A DNA stretch of 64,000 nucleotides, taken from positions 1,302,001 through 1,366,000 of the forward strand of contig NZ_CP012541.1 in NCBI RefSeq assembly GCF_001298465.1, in the 5' to 3' direction. Within the stretch, counting starts at the first letter, position 1. Every line of letters starts with the position of its first letter. Source of the stretch: Campylobacter concisus (lineage in GTDB: Bacteria > Campylobacterota > Campylobacteria > Campylobacterales > Campylobacteraceae). Below, in pieces: positions 35,512 to 44,435 of this stretch. A program made the translations under genes and the position numbers. A model generated the notes under the pieces. It ran no database searches, had not been told where the DNA came from, and was given only the letters and a program-made list of their open reading frames with translations.

Positions 35512-36057
35512 CTACTTTAGTCTAAAATGTCCCGTGATCTTGTAGTTATAAAGTATATTTTCTTCTTGCACGCCAGAGCCGATATTGTGGATGACAAGCG
35601 GCGTTTGGCCTTCAAATTTATCTGAGATCACGCCGATGTGAGGTAGATTTCTTGGTAGCATCCATGTGACGATATCCCCTGGCAGAAATTTATCATCACT
35701 CACCTCGAAACCTTTTCTTTTTAGATAGGTAGCGATGTTTAAAACACGCCTGTGATCGATATTTTTATCAGCCTTTTTAAGTCCCCATTTTTTAGGATAG
35801 CTTACGAAATTTATACTCATATCTTCAAAAATGAGTCTTTGCAGATCCATCTCTTGATGACGTAGCGCCCTTACCACAACGTCGGTGCAAACGCCCTTTT
35901 TGATATCCACGTCGCCCATAGGATAGGCAAGTCTTTCGTAACTTGGATCGTAACTTAGCGTCACACCGATCTGCGACCTAGCATCATTTACAAATTTACT
36001 CGCCGAAAAGGCAAAAATTTGTGTGGCAAAAAGAGCCAAAAGTAGAAATTTCTTCAT
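35512..36057 (-). CDS. DUF1287 family exported protein (NlpC/P60-like fold)
   Basis: 181 residues with a cleavable signal peptide (MKKFLLLALFATQIFAFSA). The family pattern is clear: QIGVTLSYDPSY, GVCTDVVVRALR with the candidate catalytic Cys, LPGDIVTWMLP, and PHIGVISD plus PLVIHNIGSG with candidate His. DUF1287 proteins resemble NlpC/P60 amidases and probably cut peptidoglycan peptides in the periplasm; activity is inferred. It is three bases downstream of pgi. Confidence 0.85.
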   Translation of the reverse strand: MKKFLLLALFATQIFAFSASKFVNDARSQIGVTLSYDPSYERLAYPMGDVDIKKGVCTDVVVRALRHQEMDLQRLIFEDMSINFVSYPKKWGLKKADKNIDHRRVLNIATYLKRKGFEVSDDKFLPGDIVTWMLPRNLPHIGVISDKFEGQTPLVIHNIGSGVQEENILYNYKITGHFRLK

Positions 36058-36060
36058 TTT

Positions 36061-37281
36061 CTACTTTAAAAGCATAGTTTTTAAGATACGTTTTCCTATC
36101 TCAACACCTGGCTGATCGTAGGTGTTGATGCCTAGCATGATGCCAGTGGCTGAGGTTAGCAGCTCATAGTAAAAAATGAGCCAGCCAGCGTGAAACTCAT
36201 CAAGCCTCTCAAGTGTGATCGTATCGACACTTATGCCCTCTTGCACCAGCGCCATAGCAGTCGCGTCGCACTGCAAATTTATAAGCTCATTTAGGCTTAG
36301 ACCTGCTACAAAATCGCACTCTTCAAGCCCTTTTAGACTAAAGTTTGGAATAGTCTTGTCGCTTGCGTGATCTTTTATCTTTATAAATGTCACACTCTTA
36401 TCTTTTACGCCGTCCATGATAAGCTGCAAAAAGCTGTGCTGATCGCGGCTGCCGACAAGTCCAACTGGCGTAAGGCCGACCCTTTTATAGCCTCTTTTTT
36501 TACCAAGGCTCTCCGCCCAAAGCTGCACGTACCAGTCGTTAAATTCAAAAAATCTATCGCAATAGCTAAAAATGACATTTATACTGGCATTTCTGCTAGT
36601 GGCGTAGTGGTAAGCTTTAGCGACTATGGAGCTATCTTTTTGCTCGATGTATTGCTTCTTGCAAGCAAGTGCGCCCTCCAGTAGTGCCTTTATATCATAT
36701 CCGCAGATGCCAAGAGGCACAAGGCCGATCGCACTTAGCACACTAAATCTACCGCCAACGTTTTTTGGGATGTTAAAAAATTTAATGCCATTTTCTTTGG
36801 CAAAATTTTCTAAATTTGTCCCGGGATCAGTTATGATTAGGAAATTTTTACCTAAATTTTTAGGCTTAAAGTCATCAAGCAAACACTTAAAAATAGTGAT
36901 CGTCTCAATCGTATTGCCAGATTTTGAGCTTATTATAAAAAGTGTCTCGTCAAAATTTAGCCCATCAAGCGTGCTTTTGTAGCTGCAAGGATCAACGTTA
37001 TCTAAAAACGAAAGCTCTCTTTTTATCTCCTTTGTACTATCAAGCATTGATTTTAACGCCTTTACGCCAAGACTGCTACCGCCAATGCCAACTAGCACGA
37101 CATTTTTGATATGAGCAAGACCTTTTTCATACTCCTCGATCTCGCCAAGTAAATTTTGCCCAAGCACTGGCAGATGGTAGTAGCCTATCTCGCCGCTTTC
37201 GTACTCGTCGTTTATGCGTTTGGCGTAAGAGTCGATGACATCGCTGCTTGCAAAGTTAAATTTAAATGAAGTTTCTATCAT
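36061..37281 (-). CDS. pgi: Glucose-6-phosphate isomerase
   Basis: 406 residues, the short form of campylobacters (E. coli Pgi is ~549). Conserved blocks: VLVGIGGSSLGVKAL, the phosphate-binding ISSKSGNTIETI, NVGGRFSVLSAIGLVPL, AESLGKKRGYKRVGLTPV and the C-terminal YDQPGVEIGKRI. Campylobacters generally lack phosphofructokinase, so the enzyme mainly serves gluconeogenesis and sugar synthesis; galU next door supports this. It overlaps the galU stop by four bases. Confidence 0.95.
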   Translation of the reverse strand: MIETSFKFNFASSDVIDSYAKRINDEYESGEIGYYHLPVLGQNLLGEIEEYEKGLAHIKNVVLVGIGGSSLGVKALKSMLDSTKEIKRELSFLDNVDPCSYKSTLDGLNFDETLFIISSKSGNTIETITIFKCLLDDFKPKNLGKNFLIITDPGTNLENFAKENGIKFFNIPKNVGGRFSVLSAIGLVPLGICGYDIKALLEGALACKKQYIEQKDSSIVAKAYHYATSRNASINVIFSYCDRFFEFNDWYVQLWAESLGKKRGYKRVGLTPVGLVGSRDQHSFLQLIMDGVKDKSVTFIKIKDHASDKTIPNFSLKGLEECDFVAGLSLNELINLQCDATAMALVQEGISVDTITLERLDEFHAGWLIFYYELLTSATGIMLGINTYDQPGVEIGKRILKTMLLK

Positions 37282-38099
37282 TTACTGCGCTCGTAAAAGA
37301 AATTTGTAGCCTCGACGAACCCATCGATACTGCCGCAGTCAAACCTCTTACCCTTAAATTTATAAGCCAGCACCATGCCATCTTTTGCCTGCGTTTTTAG
37401 CGCGTCTGTAATCTGAATTTCGCCGTTTTTGCCTGGTTTTGTTCGCTCTAAGATATTAAAAATATCTGGCGTTAGGATGTAGCGCCCGATTATCGCTAAA
37501 TTTGTCGGAGCCTCGGCAGGATCAGGCTTTTCAACCATATCATCAACCATTATAAGATCATCTTCTATAAACCTACCGCTTACGACGCCGTAAGACTTGG
37601 TCTGCTCTTTTGGCACCTCCATCACTGCAACTACGCTGCAGCGATACTTTTCATAAATTTTAACCATCTGTGAAAGCACACCCTCGCCATTTTCATTTAT
37701 GCATAGATCATCTGCCAAAATGACCCCAAATGCTTCATCTCGAACTAGCGTTTTGCCCGTATAAATGGCATGTCCAAGGCCTTTCATAGCATTTTGCCTA
37801 GTAAATGAAAATGTGCATGAGCTCATTAAATTTCTAACTTCGCTTAGCAGCGACTCTTTTGAGCTACCTGCGATCTCTTTTTCTAGCTCGTAGCTGATGT
37901 CAAAATAGTCCTCAAGCGCCCTTTTTCCGCGTCCTGTGACAAAGGCCATATTATCCATGCCAGCCTCAAGTGCCTCATCAACGCCGTAGTGAATGAGCGG
38001 TTTTGTAAGTATCGGCAACATCTCTTTTGGGAGCGATTTTGTAGCTGGCAAAAACCTCGTTCCGTATCCAGCCGCTGGAAATAGGCAAGTTTGTATCAT
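37278..38099 (-). CDS. galU: UTP-glucose-1-phosphate uridylyltransferase
   Basis: 273 residues. N-terminal nucleotidyltransferase motif LFPAAGYGTRFLPATKSLPKEM, then VTGRGKRALEDYFD, GLGHAIYTGK, FGVILADDL and the VEKPDP segment. It makes UDP-glucose for surface glycans. It is the first gene of the minus-strand run galU-pgi-DUF1287, with the promoter in the ~90-base divergent gap to yigZ. Confidence 0.96.
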   Translation of the reverse strand: MIQTCLFPAAGYGTRFLPATKSLPKEMLPILTKPLIHYGVDEALEAGMDNMAFVTGRGKRALEDYFDISYELEKEIAGSSKESLLSEVRNLMSSCTFSFTRQNAMKGLGHAIYTGKTLVRDEAFGVILADDLCINENGEGVLSQMVKIYEKYRCSVVAVMEVPKEQTKSYGVVSGRFIEDDLIMVDDMVEKPDPAEAPTNLAIIGRYILTPDIFNILERTKPGKNGEIQITDALKTQAKDGMVLAYKFKGKRFDCGSIDGFVEATNFFYERSK

Positions 38100-38224
38100 T
38101 TTAGTCCTTCATGAAAAATTGCAAAATTCTACTATCTTTTCCTTAATAATATAAATTTGTCTGAATTTACAAGGCTTTAATTAGCAAATTGATAAGATTT
38201 TTAAAATTTTTAAAAAGAGCAAAT

Positions 38225-38866
38225 TTGCAGACGATTGATAGGATTTTTAAAGCACAGCTTGATATAAAAAAGTCAAATTTTTTAGCATTTTTGTGCCCGA
38301 TAAGCGAATTTAAAAGTTTGCATGAACGCCTAAAAGAGGAGCATTTTAAGGCCGTTCATGTAGTTTGGGCAACAAGGGAGTTAAACAAATACGGACAAAT
38401 AGTCGAGAATCAAAGCGACGATGGCGAGCCAAAGGGCACTAGCGGTCAGCCAAGCCTAAACGCACTAAGGGGCGCTGATCTTATAAATGTTGGCGTCTTG
38501 ATAGTCAGGTATTTTGGCGGGATAAAGCTTGGCACTGGAGGGCTTGTTAGAGCCTACTCTGGGGCTGTAAATGAGGTGATAAATGAGGCCATAAAAGATG
38601 GTGGCGTGATGAAATTTGAGATAAAAGATGAGATCAAATTTTTTACGCCATTTTCATTAATGAGCCGCTTTGAGCACTATTTTGCCACTAAAAATTTAAG
38701 CGAGTTTGAAAGAGAATTTAATGACACTGGAGCGATCTGGAGCATAAATTTAAACGAGGCTGAGTTTGCCGAGCTGTTTAAATTTTGCAAAGAATTTGAA
38801 GCAACTGAGTTTAAATTTTTAGCCCTTGCGCTTAGTGGCAAGAGCTTATTCGCTCATCAAAGCTAA
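38225..38866 (+). CDS. YigZ/IMPACT family protein
   Basis: 213 residues from TTG 38225, where the family-like N terminus LQTIDRIFKAQLDIKKSNFLAFL begins. A TTG at 38189 would add 12 basic residues not usual for the family. Motifs: AVHVVWATRE, the signature QSDDGEPKGTSGQPSLNAL and VRYFGGIKLGTGGLVRAYS. The family (UPF0029) is linked to translation control and peptidase regulation; no exact function is known. Divergent from galU. Confidence 0.88.
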   Translation: MQTIDRIFKAQLDIKKSNFLAFLCPISEFKSLHERLKEEHFKAVHVVWATRELNKYGQIVENQSDDGEPKGTSGQPSLNALRGADLINVGVLIVRYFGGIKLGTGGLVRAYSGAVNEVINEAIKDGGVMKFEIKDEIKFFTPFSLMSRFEHYFATKNLSEFEREFNDTGAIWSINLNEAEFAELFKFCKEFEATEFKFLALALSGKSLFAHQS

Positions 38867-38906
38867 ATCATTGTAAAATCGCAAAAATTAAACTAAGAGA
38901 GAAAAA

Positions 38907-41900
38907 ATGATAACAAAAGAAAATTTAAAAGAGTTTCTGCAAAAACTAAATTTTATACCGGATAAAAGCGGTGAAGTTTTTACTAAAAATTATCAAAACG
39001 ACAATATTCTAATAAATTTCAAATCTCAAAAAATTATCTATCCAAAAGAGCTTATTTGCGGCGATAAAACTAGCTCAAATTTCGATCATCCCGAAAATTT
39101 CGTAGTTTTAGAGTGTATAGATCGCCTTTTAACTAGCGGTTACGCACCCTCAAATTTAGAGATAGAGCGCAAATGGAAACTCGGTAGAGATCAGAAAAGC
39201 GGTAAAGCCGACATTATCGTAAAAGATAATCAAGGCTCCACATATATGATAATAGAATGCAAAACTTTTGGCATGGAGTATAAAAAAGAGCTATCCAAAA
39301 TGATAGAAAACGGCGGTCAACTTTTTAGCTATTATCAGCAAGAAACATCTGCAAAGTTTTTGCTTCTTTATACGGCTGATTTTGATAGTAATATATCTAA
39401 AAACGAGTACTTTGCGATAGATTTAAGCGACGATGAAAAGATAAGTAAAAACACTGATAAAACCTATGAAAATGCTACGAATAATATAGAAAAATTTCAA
39501 GTTTGGCGAGATACTTATGAGTATGATGGCTTTAGCGTAGGCGTATTTGATAGTAAGCCGTTTAACATAAAACAAAATCAAAAAACATTGCGAAGTTTAC
39601 AAGAGATTACTTTAAGCGACGTGGGTGGTAAATATAACGAATTTGCGACAATTATGCGAAAGCACAATATTAGTGGACGAGAAAACGCTTTTGACAAACT
39701 CTTAAATTTATTTCTTTGTAAGATTATCGATGAGTTAGAAAATCCAAATGAGCTTAAATTTAACTATCGCGGCAAAAGATATGACGATATTTACGCTTTT
39801 AGCGATAGGCTCCAGCAACTTTATCAAAAAGGTATGATGAAATTTTTACAAAAAGAGATCGCATACGTCTCGGACGAGCAAATTCAAGATGCTTTTAAAT
39901 TTCTTCAAAAAGATCCCGACGAGACTAAAAAGACGATAGAAAAATATTTTAGAGAGCTTAAATTTTATACGAATAACGACTTTGCGTTTATAGAAGTTTA
40001 TAATGAAGAGCTTTTTAAGAAAAATGTCAAAATTTTGACCGAAGTAGTAGAAATGTTTGAAAATATTCGTCTAACAAATAGCGAGCATAATCAATTTTTA
40101 GGCGATTTGTTTGAGGGCTTTTTGGATCAAGGCATCAAGCAAAGCGAAGGTCAGTTTTTTACTCCACTTCCTATCGTTAAATTTATTATTCAAAGCCTAC
40201 CAATAGAGCAAATTTTAAAAGAAAACGAAGATGTTAGAGTGATTGATTATGCTTGCGGGGCGGGGCATTTTATAAACGAATACGCAAGCTTTATTAAGAC
40301 TCATTATGTAAAAGATGCGGACGAGTTAAAGCGTTATCATAAAAATATTTACGGCGTAGAAAAAGAAAGCCGTTTGGGTAAAGTAAGTAAGGTTGCAAGC
40401 TTTATGTACGGGCAAGATTTAAACATTATAGATCAGGACGCGCTAGCCTATCATAAAGATATCGATAAAGGCAGTTTTAATGTCTTAATCGCAAATCCAC
40501 CCTACTCAGTAAAAGGCTTTTTAACGACACTAAAAGATGATAAAAATTTTGATAAATACGAACTTAGCAAAGTAGTTGAAACTTTAGAAACCAATAATGC
40601 AATCGAGTGTTTTTTTGTGGAGAGGGCTGCCCAAATTTTAGATAAAGACGGCGTTTGTGGTATCGTTTTGCCAAGCTCGCTTATAAATAAAACTGGTAAA
40701 ATTTACGAGAAAACGCGCGAAATTTTGTTAGGAAATTTCGAGATTATCGCCATTAGTGAATTCGGAAATAAAACATTCGGTAAAACTGGCACAAATACGG
40801 TTATTTTATTTTTACGACGCCTAGCAAACAAGCCGAACGCCTTAGTCCACGCCAAAAACCGTGCCGTTAGTGTTATAAACGACAGCAGCTTTTTAGCGCA
40901 ATATAACGACAGGCTAAATTTAGGCGAATACTGCGAATTTATGGGCTACGACAAAAATAAATACAAAAAATTTATAACGCAAAAAGTGCTTTTGGAAAAT
41001 GAAATTTTTAATGAATACGAAATAGCTTTTAAAAATTCAAGCGAATATAAAAGTATAATTAAAAAGAAAAATTTAAGCGAAAAAGAAAAAGAAGAGCAAA
41101 TTTCTAATAAGATGATCGAGTTTATCAAAGGTATCGAAATAGATAAATTTAGCATTTTCCAACTTGTAAATTATCAAAATACACTAATAATAAAAGCTCC
41201 GAACGATAACGAAGAACAGAAAAAATTTCTGGGATATGATTGGAGTAATGCCAAAGGCAATGAAGGAATAAAGTATATAACGGATGTAGCTGCTAGTGGC
41301 GATGACGACGAAACGATAGAAAATATAAAAAAGATAAGTTCTATCAAAACCACTCTTTATGATCCTGCGGTTTTAGATAATCCCGAAAAATTAAATTTTA
41401 TCATTCGAGAAGCTTTCGACGGAAAATTGAAACAATTTAATGAGAATTTAAAGCCGTATGCGAATTTGGTAAATTTACGTGATTGCATAGATTTTCGCCG
41501 TGCTAGTTTCGATAAGGCGATAAATTTAAGCGCAAAAAGTAAAGTTGAGATAACGAGTAAGTATCCGATGGTGAAGCTTGGGACTTTGCTTAATACAATA
41601 GAAACTGGCTCACGTCCAAATGGTGGAGTTGGTAATTTAAATGAAGGTGCGTTAAGCCTTGGTGGAGAGCATATCCATAATACAAACGGCATAATAAATT
41701 TGGTAAATCCAAAATTTGTAAGCATTGAGTATTATGAAAATAATCAAAAAGGCAGATTAAAACAAAATGATATTTTGCTTTGCAAAGATGGAGCATTAAC
41801 TGGGAAAATTGCACTTTTAAGAGATGAGCTGAATAACAGAAGAGCTATGGTAAATGAGCATATTTTCATACTTCGAGCAGCCGATATAATTACTCAGAAA

Positions 41901-42191
41901 TATATTTTTTATTTTTTATATTCTCCGTTGGGTCAACAAATTTTAAAACAAAATATTACCGGTGCAGCACAAGGCGGGCTAAATTCTACAAATTTAAAAA
42001 ACATAAGAATTCCTTTTAGTAATAATAAAGAAAATAAAAAAGTGTTTCAAAAAATCGTAGCCGAATGTGAAAAGGTCGATAAAGAGTTTAAAACGATCCG
42101 TATGGAAATTGGCGAGCTAAAAGCTAAAATGAGCGAAATTTTTACAAAATTTGGCATAAGTTTTAACTCAAATGGGGGGGGTATGAGCTAA
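38907..42191 (+). CDS. Single-chain restriction-modification enzyme (R-M-S fusion, type IIG-like), ending at a G8 tract
   Basis: 1094 residues in the present state. Order: N-terminal nuclease with D102, E117 and K119 (KADIIVK...MIIECKT), a PD-(D/E)xK pattern; helical middle; N6-adenine methylase with SEGQFFTPLPIV near 413, motif I DYACGAGHF near 448 and motif IV NPPY near 530; then from ~888 one HsdS-type target-recognition domain (SLGGEHI; LLCKDGALTGKIA; GGLNSTNLKNIRIP) and a helical linker. The frame closes eight codons after the linker, at GGG-GGG-GGT-ATG-AGC-TAA, in a run of eight G. The next frame carries the second recognition domain. One extra G would give a 1277-residue enzyme. Flanked by yigZ and lgt; codon use looks more AT-rich than its neighbours, hinting at transfer. 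Confidence 0.9.
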   Translation: MITKENLKEFLQKLNFIPDKSGEVFTKNYQNDNILINFKSQKIIYPKELICGDKTSSNFDHPENFVVLECIDRLLTSGYAPSNLEIERKWKLGRDQKSGKADIIVKDNQGSTYMIIECKTFGMEYKKELSKMIENGGQLFSYYQQETSAKFLLLYTADFDSNISKNEYFAIDLSDDEKISKNTDKTYENATNNIEKFQVWRDTYEYDGFSVGVFDSKPFNIKQNQKTLRSLQEITLSDVGGKYNEFATIMRKHNISGRENAFDKLLNLFLCKIIDELENPNELKFNYRGKRYDDIYAFSDRLQQLYQKGMMKFLQKEIAYVSDEQIQDAFKFLQKDPDETKKTIEKYFRELKFYTNNDFAFIEVYNEELFKKNVKILTEVVEMFENIRLTNSEHNQFLGDLFEGFLDQGIKQSEGQFFTPLPIVKFIIQSLPIEQILKENEDVRVIDYACGAGHFINEYASFIKTHYVKDADELKRYHKNIYGVEKESRLGKVSKVASFMYGQDLNIIDQDALAYHKDIDKGSFNVLIANPPYSVKGFLTTLKDDKNFDKYELSKVVETLETNNAIECFFVERAAQILDKDGVCGIVLPSSLINKTGKIYEKTREILLGNFEIIAISEFGNKTFGKTGTNTVILFLRRLANKPNALVHAKNRAVSVINDSSFLAQYNDRLNLGEYCEFMGYDKNKYKKFITQKVLLENEIFNEYEIAFKNSSEYKSIIKKKNLSEKEKEEQISNKMIEFIKGIEIDKFSIFQLVNYQNTLIIKAPNDNEEQKKFLGYDWSNAKGNEGIKYITDVAASGDDDETIENIKKISSIKTTLYDPAVLDNPEKLNFIIREAFDGKLKQFNENLKPYANLVNLRDCIDFRRASFDKAINLSAKSKVEITSKYPMVKLGTLLNTIETGSRPNGGVGNLNEGALSLGGEHIHNTNGIINLVNPKFVSIEYYENNQKGRLKQNDILLCKDGALTGKIALLRDELNNRRAMVNEHIFILRAADIITQKYIFYFLYSPLGQQILKQNITGAAQGGLNSTNLKNIRIPFSNNKENKKVFQKIVAECEKVDKEFKTIRMEIGELKAKMSEIFTKFGISFNSNGGGMS
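42174..42181 (+). repeat. Homopolymeric G8 tract, probable phase-variation switch
   Basis: Eight consecutive G in otherwise AT-rich coding sequence, located between the two target-recognition domains of the R-M-S enzyme. Such tracts in Campylobacter change length by slipped-strand mispairing. G8 gives an early stop at 42189-42191; G9 (or G6) joins the two frames. Confidence 0.85.
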
Positions 42192-42739
42192 TTTCTAATT
42201 TTTGCAATATTTTAATAGGTGGAACGCCCAAAAGGGATAATTCTGCATATTATGGCGGAGAAAATTTATGGCTAAGTATTTCAGAGATGAATTCAAACGT
42301 AATAACTGACACTAAAGAAAAAATTACAAATTTAGGGGTAAAGAACTCAAACGTTAAACTTATACCAGAAGGTACAACTCTTGTTAGCTTTAAACTAAGT
42401 ATAGGAAAAACCGCCATTGCAGGAACTAATTTATATACAAATGAAGCAATAGCCGCCTTTGTTGTCAAGAAAGAGTTTAAGGATAAAATTTTGGATAAAT
42501 TTATCTTTTGCTTATTTGATACAAAGTTTATAAAATTACAAAAAAATGGATTGAATGCTTTTGGTCAAAGCTTAAATTTAAAAGACTTAAATTTGATAAA
42601 AATCCCACTTCTGCCGCTTTCTATACAAAAGCAAATCGTAACAGATTTTGAAGTTTTAGAAAGCGAAATCTCGCAAAGAGAGCAAAAGTTAGCAAATTTG
42701 CAAGGCAAATACAATGAAATTTTAAATAGACATTTATAG
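42182..42739 (+). CDS. Second target-recognition domain (HsdS-like) of the R-M-S enzyme, out of frame in the present state
   Basis: This frame is open from the G tract itself (YELISNFCNILIGGTPKRD onwards) to 42739, about 185 codons. The GGTPKRDNSAYYGG plus LWLSISEM start, the central LSIGKTAIAG, and the ending LPLLPLSIQKQIV with a helical QREQKLANLQGKYNEIL are those of an HsdS TRD with its conserved helix. No ribosome site lies before the first ATG (42287), which would cut the domain in two, so it is probably made only as a fusion with the upstream frame when the G tract has nine residues. Confidence 0.8.
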   Translation, partial: YELISNFCNILIGGTPKRDNSAYYGGENLWLSISEMNSNVITDTKEKITNLGVKNSNVKLIPEGTTLVSFKLSIGKTAIAGTNLYTNEAIAAFVVKKEFKDKILDKFIFCLFDTKFIKLQKNGLNAFGQSLNLKDLNLIKIPLLPLSIQKQIVTDFEVLESEISQREQKLANLQGKYNEILNRHL

Positions 42740-42787
42740 TTTAAGCCTTTCCATTATAAAATCCATAAAAAAATAAAGTGAGATTCT

Positions 42788-43603
42788 ATGGAAATTTGGA
42801 ACGACATTTATAACCACTTTAACCCAGTCGCCTTTAGCGTCTTTGGCTTTAGCGTGCACTGGTATGGGCTTATGTATATCTTAGCCCTTGTTTTGGCACT
42901 TGCCATGGCAAAGTATCTCGTTAAAAAAGATAAAATCCCAATCTCAAATCAGCTTTTGGATAACTACTTTTTTTGGGTAGAGATAGGTGTCATTTTAGGC
43001 GCTAGACTTGGCTGGGTTTTAGTTTATTCAGGCGAAATAAGCTACTACTTGACGCAGCCTTGGCAAATTTTTAATCCATTTCATAACGGCGAGTTTATAG
43101 GAATTCGTGGTATGAGTTACCACGGAGCAGTAGTTGGCTTTTTGCTTGCAACCTATCTGTTTTGCAAAAGGTATAAACAAAATTTATGGCAGCTACTTGA
43201 TCTTTGTGCCGTTTGCATACCTTTTGGCTATACGTTTGGCAGGATCGGAAATTTCTTAAATCAAGAGCTTTTTGGGCGAGTTACGGATGTGTCTTGGGCG
43301 ATAAATGTTTTTGGGCAACCAAGACATCCTAGTCAGCTTTATGAGGCATTCTTAGAAGGTTTAGTTATTTTTATTATTTTATTTTTATATAGAAAATTTA
43401 AGAAATTTAATGGCGAGCTGATCGCGCTTTATGCTATTTTATACACTTTTGCAAGATTTATTTGCGAGTTTTTTAGAGAGCCTGATTCAGGGCTTGGATT
43501 TATTATTTTTAATCTTTCAATGGGTCAAATATTATCACTTATCATGTGTGGTTTTGGAATTTTTATTTATGCCATGCTTTATAAAAAATTTTCAAAGCTC
43601 TAA
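42788..43603 (+). CDS. lgt: Prolipoprotein diacylglyceryl transferase
   Basis: 271 residues with about seven membrane helices. Family motifs: [12 protein letters not shown] near the N terminus, [11 protein letters not shown], the signature [14 protein letters not shown] and [14 protein letters not shown], then [13 protein letters not shown]. Lgt moves diacylglycerol from phosphatidylglycerol to the lipobox cysteine of prolipoproteins, the first step of lipoprotein maturation. It stands alone between the restriction gene and frdC. Confidence 0.96.
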   Translation: MEIWNDIYNHFNPVAFSVFGFSVHWYGLMYILALVLALAMAKYLVKKDKIPISNQLLDNYFFWVEIGVILGARLGWVLVYSGEISYYLTQPWQIFNPFHNGEFIGIRGMSYHGAVVGFLLATYLFCKRYKQNLWQLLDLCAVCIPFGYTFGRIGNFLNQELFGRVTDVSWAINVFGQPRHPSQLYEAFLEGLVIFIILFLYRKFKKFNGELIALYAILYTFARFICEFFREPDSGLGFIIFNLSMGQILSLIMCGFGIFIYAMLYKKFSKL

Positions 43604-43657
43604 TATAAGTGTTTAAAAAATATTAAAGTAAAAATCTGCTAGCATTAGCTTTATCAA

Positions 43658-43685
43658 TTAATACTAATATTTAAATTAGTATTAA
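43658..43685. promoter_or_regulatory. Perfect 11-base inverted repeat upstream of frdCAB
   Basis: Arms TTAATACTAAT (43658-43668) and ATTAGTATTAA (43675-43685) match perfectly around a six-base spacer. A likely -10, GATAAT at 43691-43696, follows five bases later, so the palindrome covers the -35 area. There is no U-run for termination of lgt. It looks like an operator; the regulator is unknown. Confidence 0.5.
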
Positions 43686-43722
43686 GAAATGATAATTTAT
43701 TTCAAATTTCTTAGGAGGGCTC

Positions 43723-44421
43723 ATGACCGGGCTTATAGAAGGTTTTTTGGGAAAACGGTCGGACGACAAAAAAAGTCGCACTCCAGCCGCTTGGGATAGA
43801 TGGCAAAGTATTACAGGGTTTATTTTGGCCTGTTTTATATTGTGCCATATGGTTTTTACTTCTACCATACTATTTGGTAAAGACGCATTTAACGCTGTCG
43901 TAGGGTTTGCGGAGGCTAAATTTTTATTCGGCGAGGCTACATGGTGGATCACTAACGTTATTGCCGCGGTAATATTTGCCATTTTTATCGCTCATGCATT
44001 TTTAGCTATGAGAAAATTTCCAGCAAACTACAGACAATATCTAATATTTAGAGGCCACAAAGACCGCATGAAGCACCTTGATACTACGCTTTGGTGGTTT
44101 CAGTTTTTAACCGGTTTTGCTCTATTTTTCGCAGCCAGCGCACACTTAGTGGATATAGTCTTTGGTGGACATATTACTGCAGATAAATCAGCGGCTGCAT
44201 TTCATCAACTAGAAATTTTCTACTTCGCACTACTTGTTTTTATGGTCGTTCACGCTAGTATCGGTATGTACCGCTTGTATGTCAAATGGATAAGCATTGA
44301 TGGTGCAAATAAGCACGAAATGTTTGCCAAAAGAAATAAGGCAAAAACAATTGTATTTGCCGTTTATGGCATACTTGCTATAATTGCGCTAATCGCCGAT
44401 TTCGTGTGGATCAGCCATTAA
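43723..44421 (+). CDS. frdC: Fumarate reductase dihaem cytochrome b subunit
   Basis: 232 residues with five membrane helices. Candidate haem-ligand histidines are H42 (LCHMVF), H91 (FIAHAF), H141 (ASAHLVD) and H177 (VVHASIG); E64 in GFAEAKF corresponds in my recollection to the essential glutamate E66 of the Wolinella enzyme. The subunit oxidises menaquinol and anchors FrdAB. A strong AGGAGG ribosome site precedes the ATG. First gene of frdCAB. Confidence 0.95.
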   Translation: MTGLIEGFLGKRSDDKKSRTPAAWDRWQSITGFILACFILCHMVFTSTILFGKDAFNAVVGFAEAKFLFGEATWWITNVIAAVIFAIFIAHAFLAMRKFPANYRQYLIFRGHKDRMKHLDTTLWWFQFLTGFALFFAASAHLVDIVFGGHITADKSAAAFHQLEIFYFALLVFMVVHASIGMYRLYVKWISIDGANKHEMFAKRNKAKTIVFAVYGILAIIALIADFVWISH

Positions 44422-44435
44422 AAAGGAGCTAGAAG

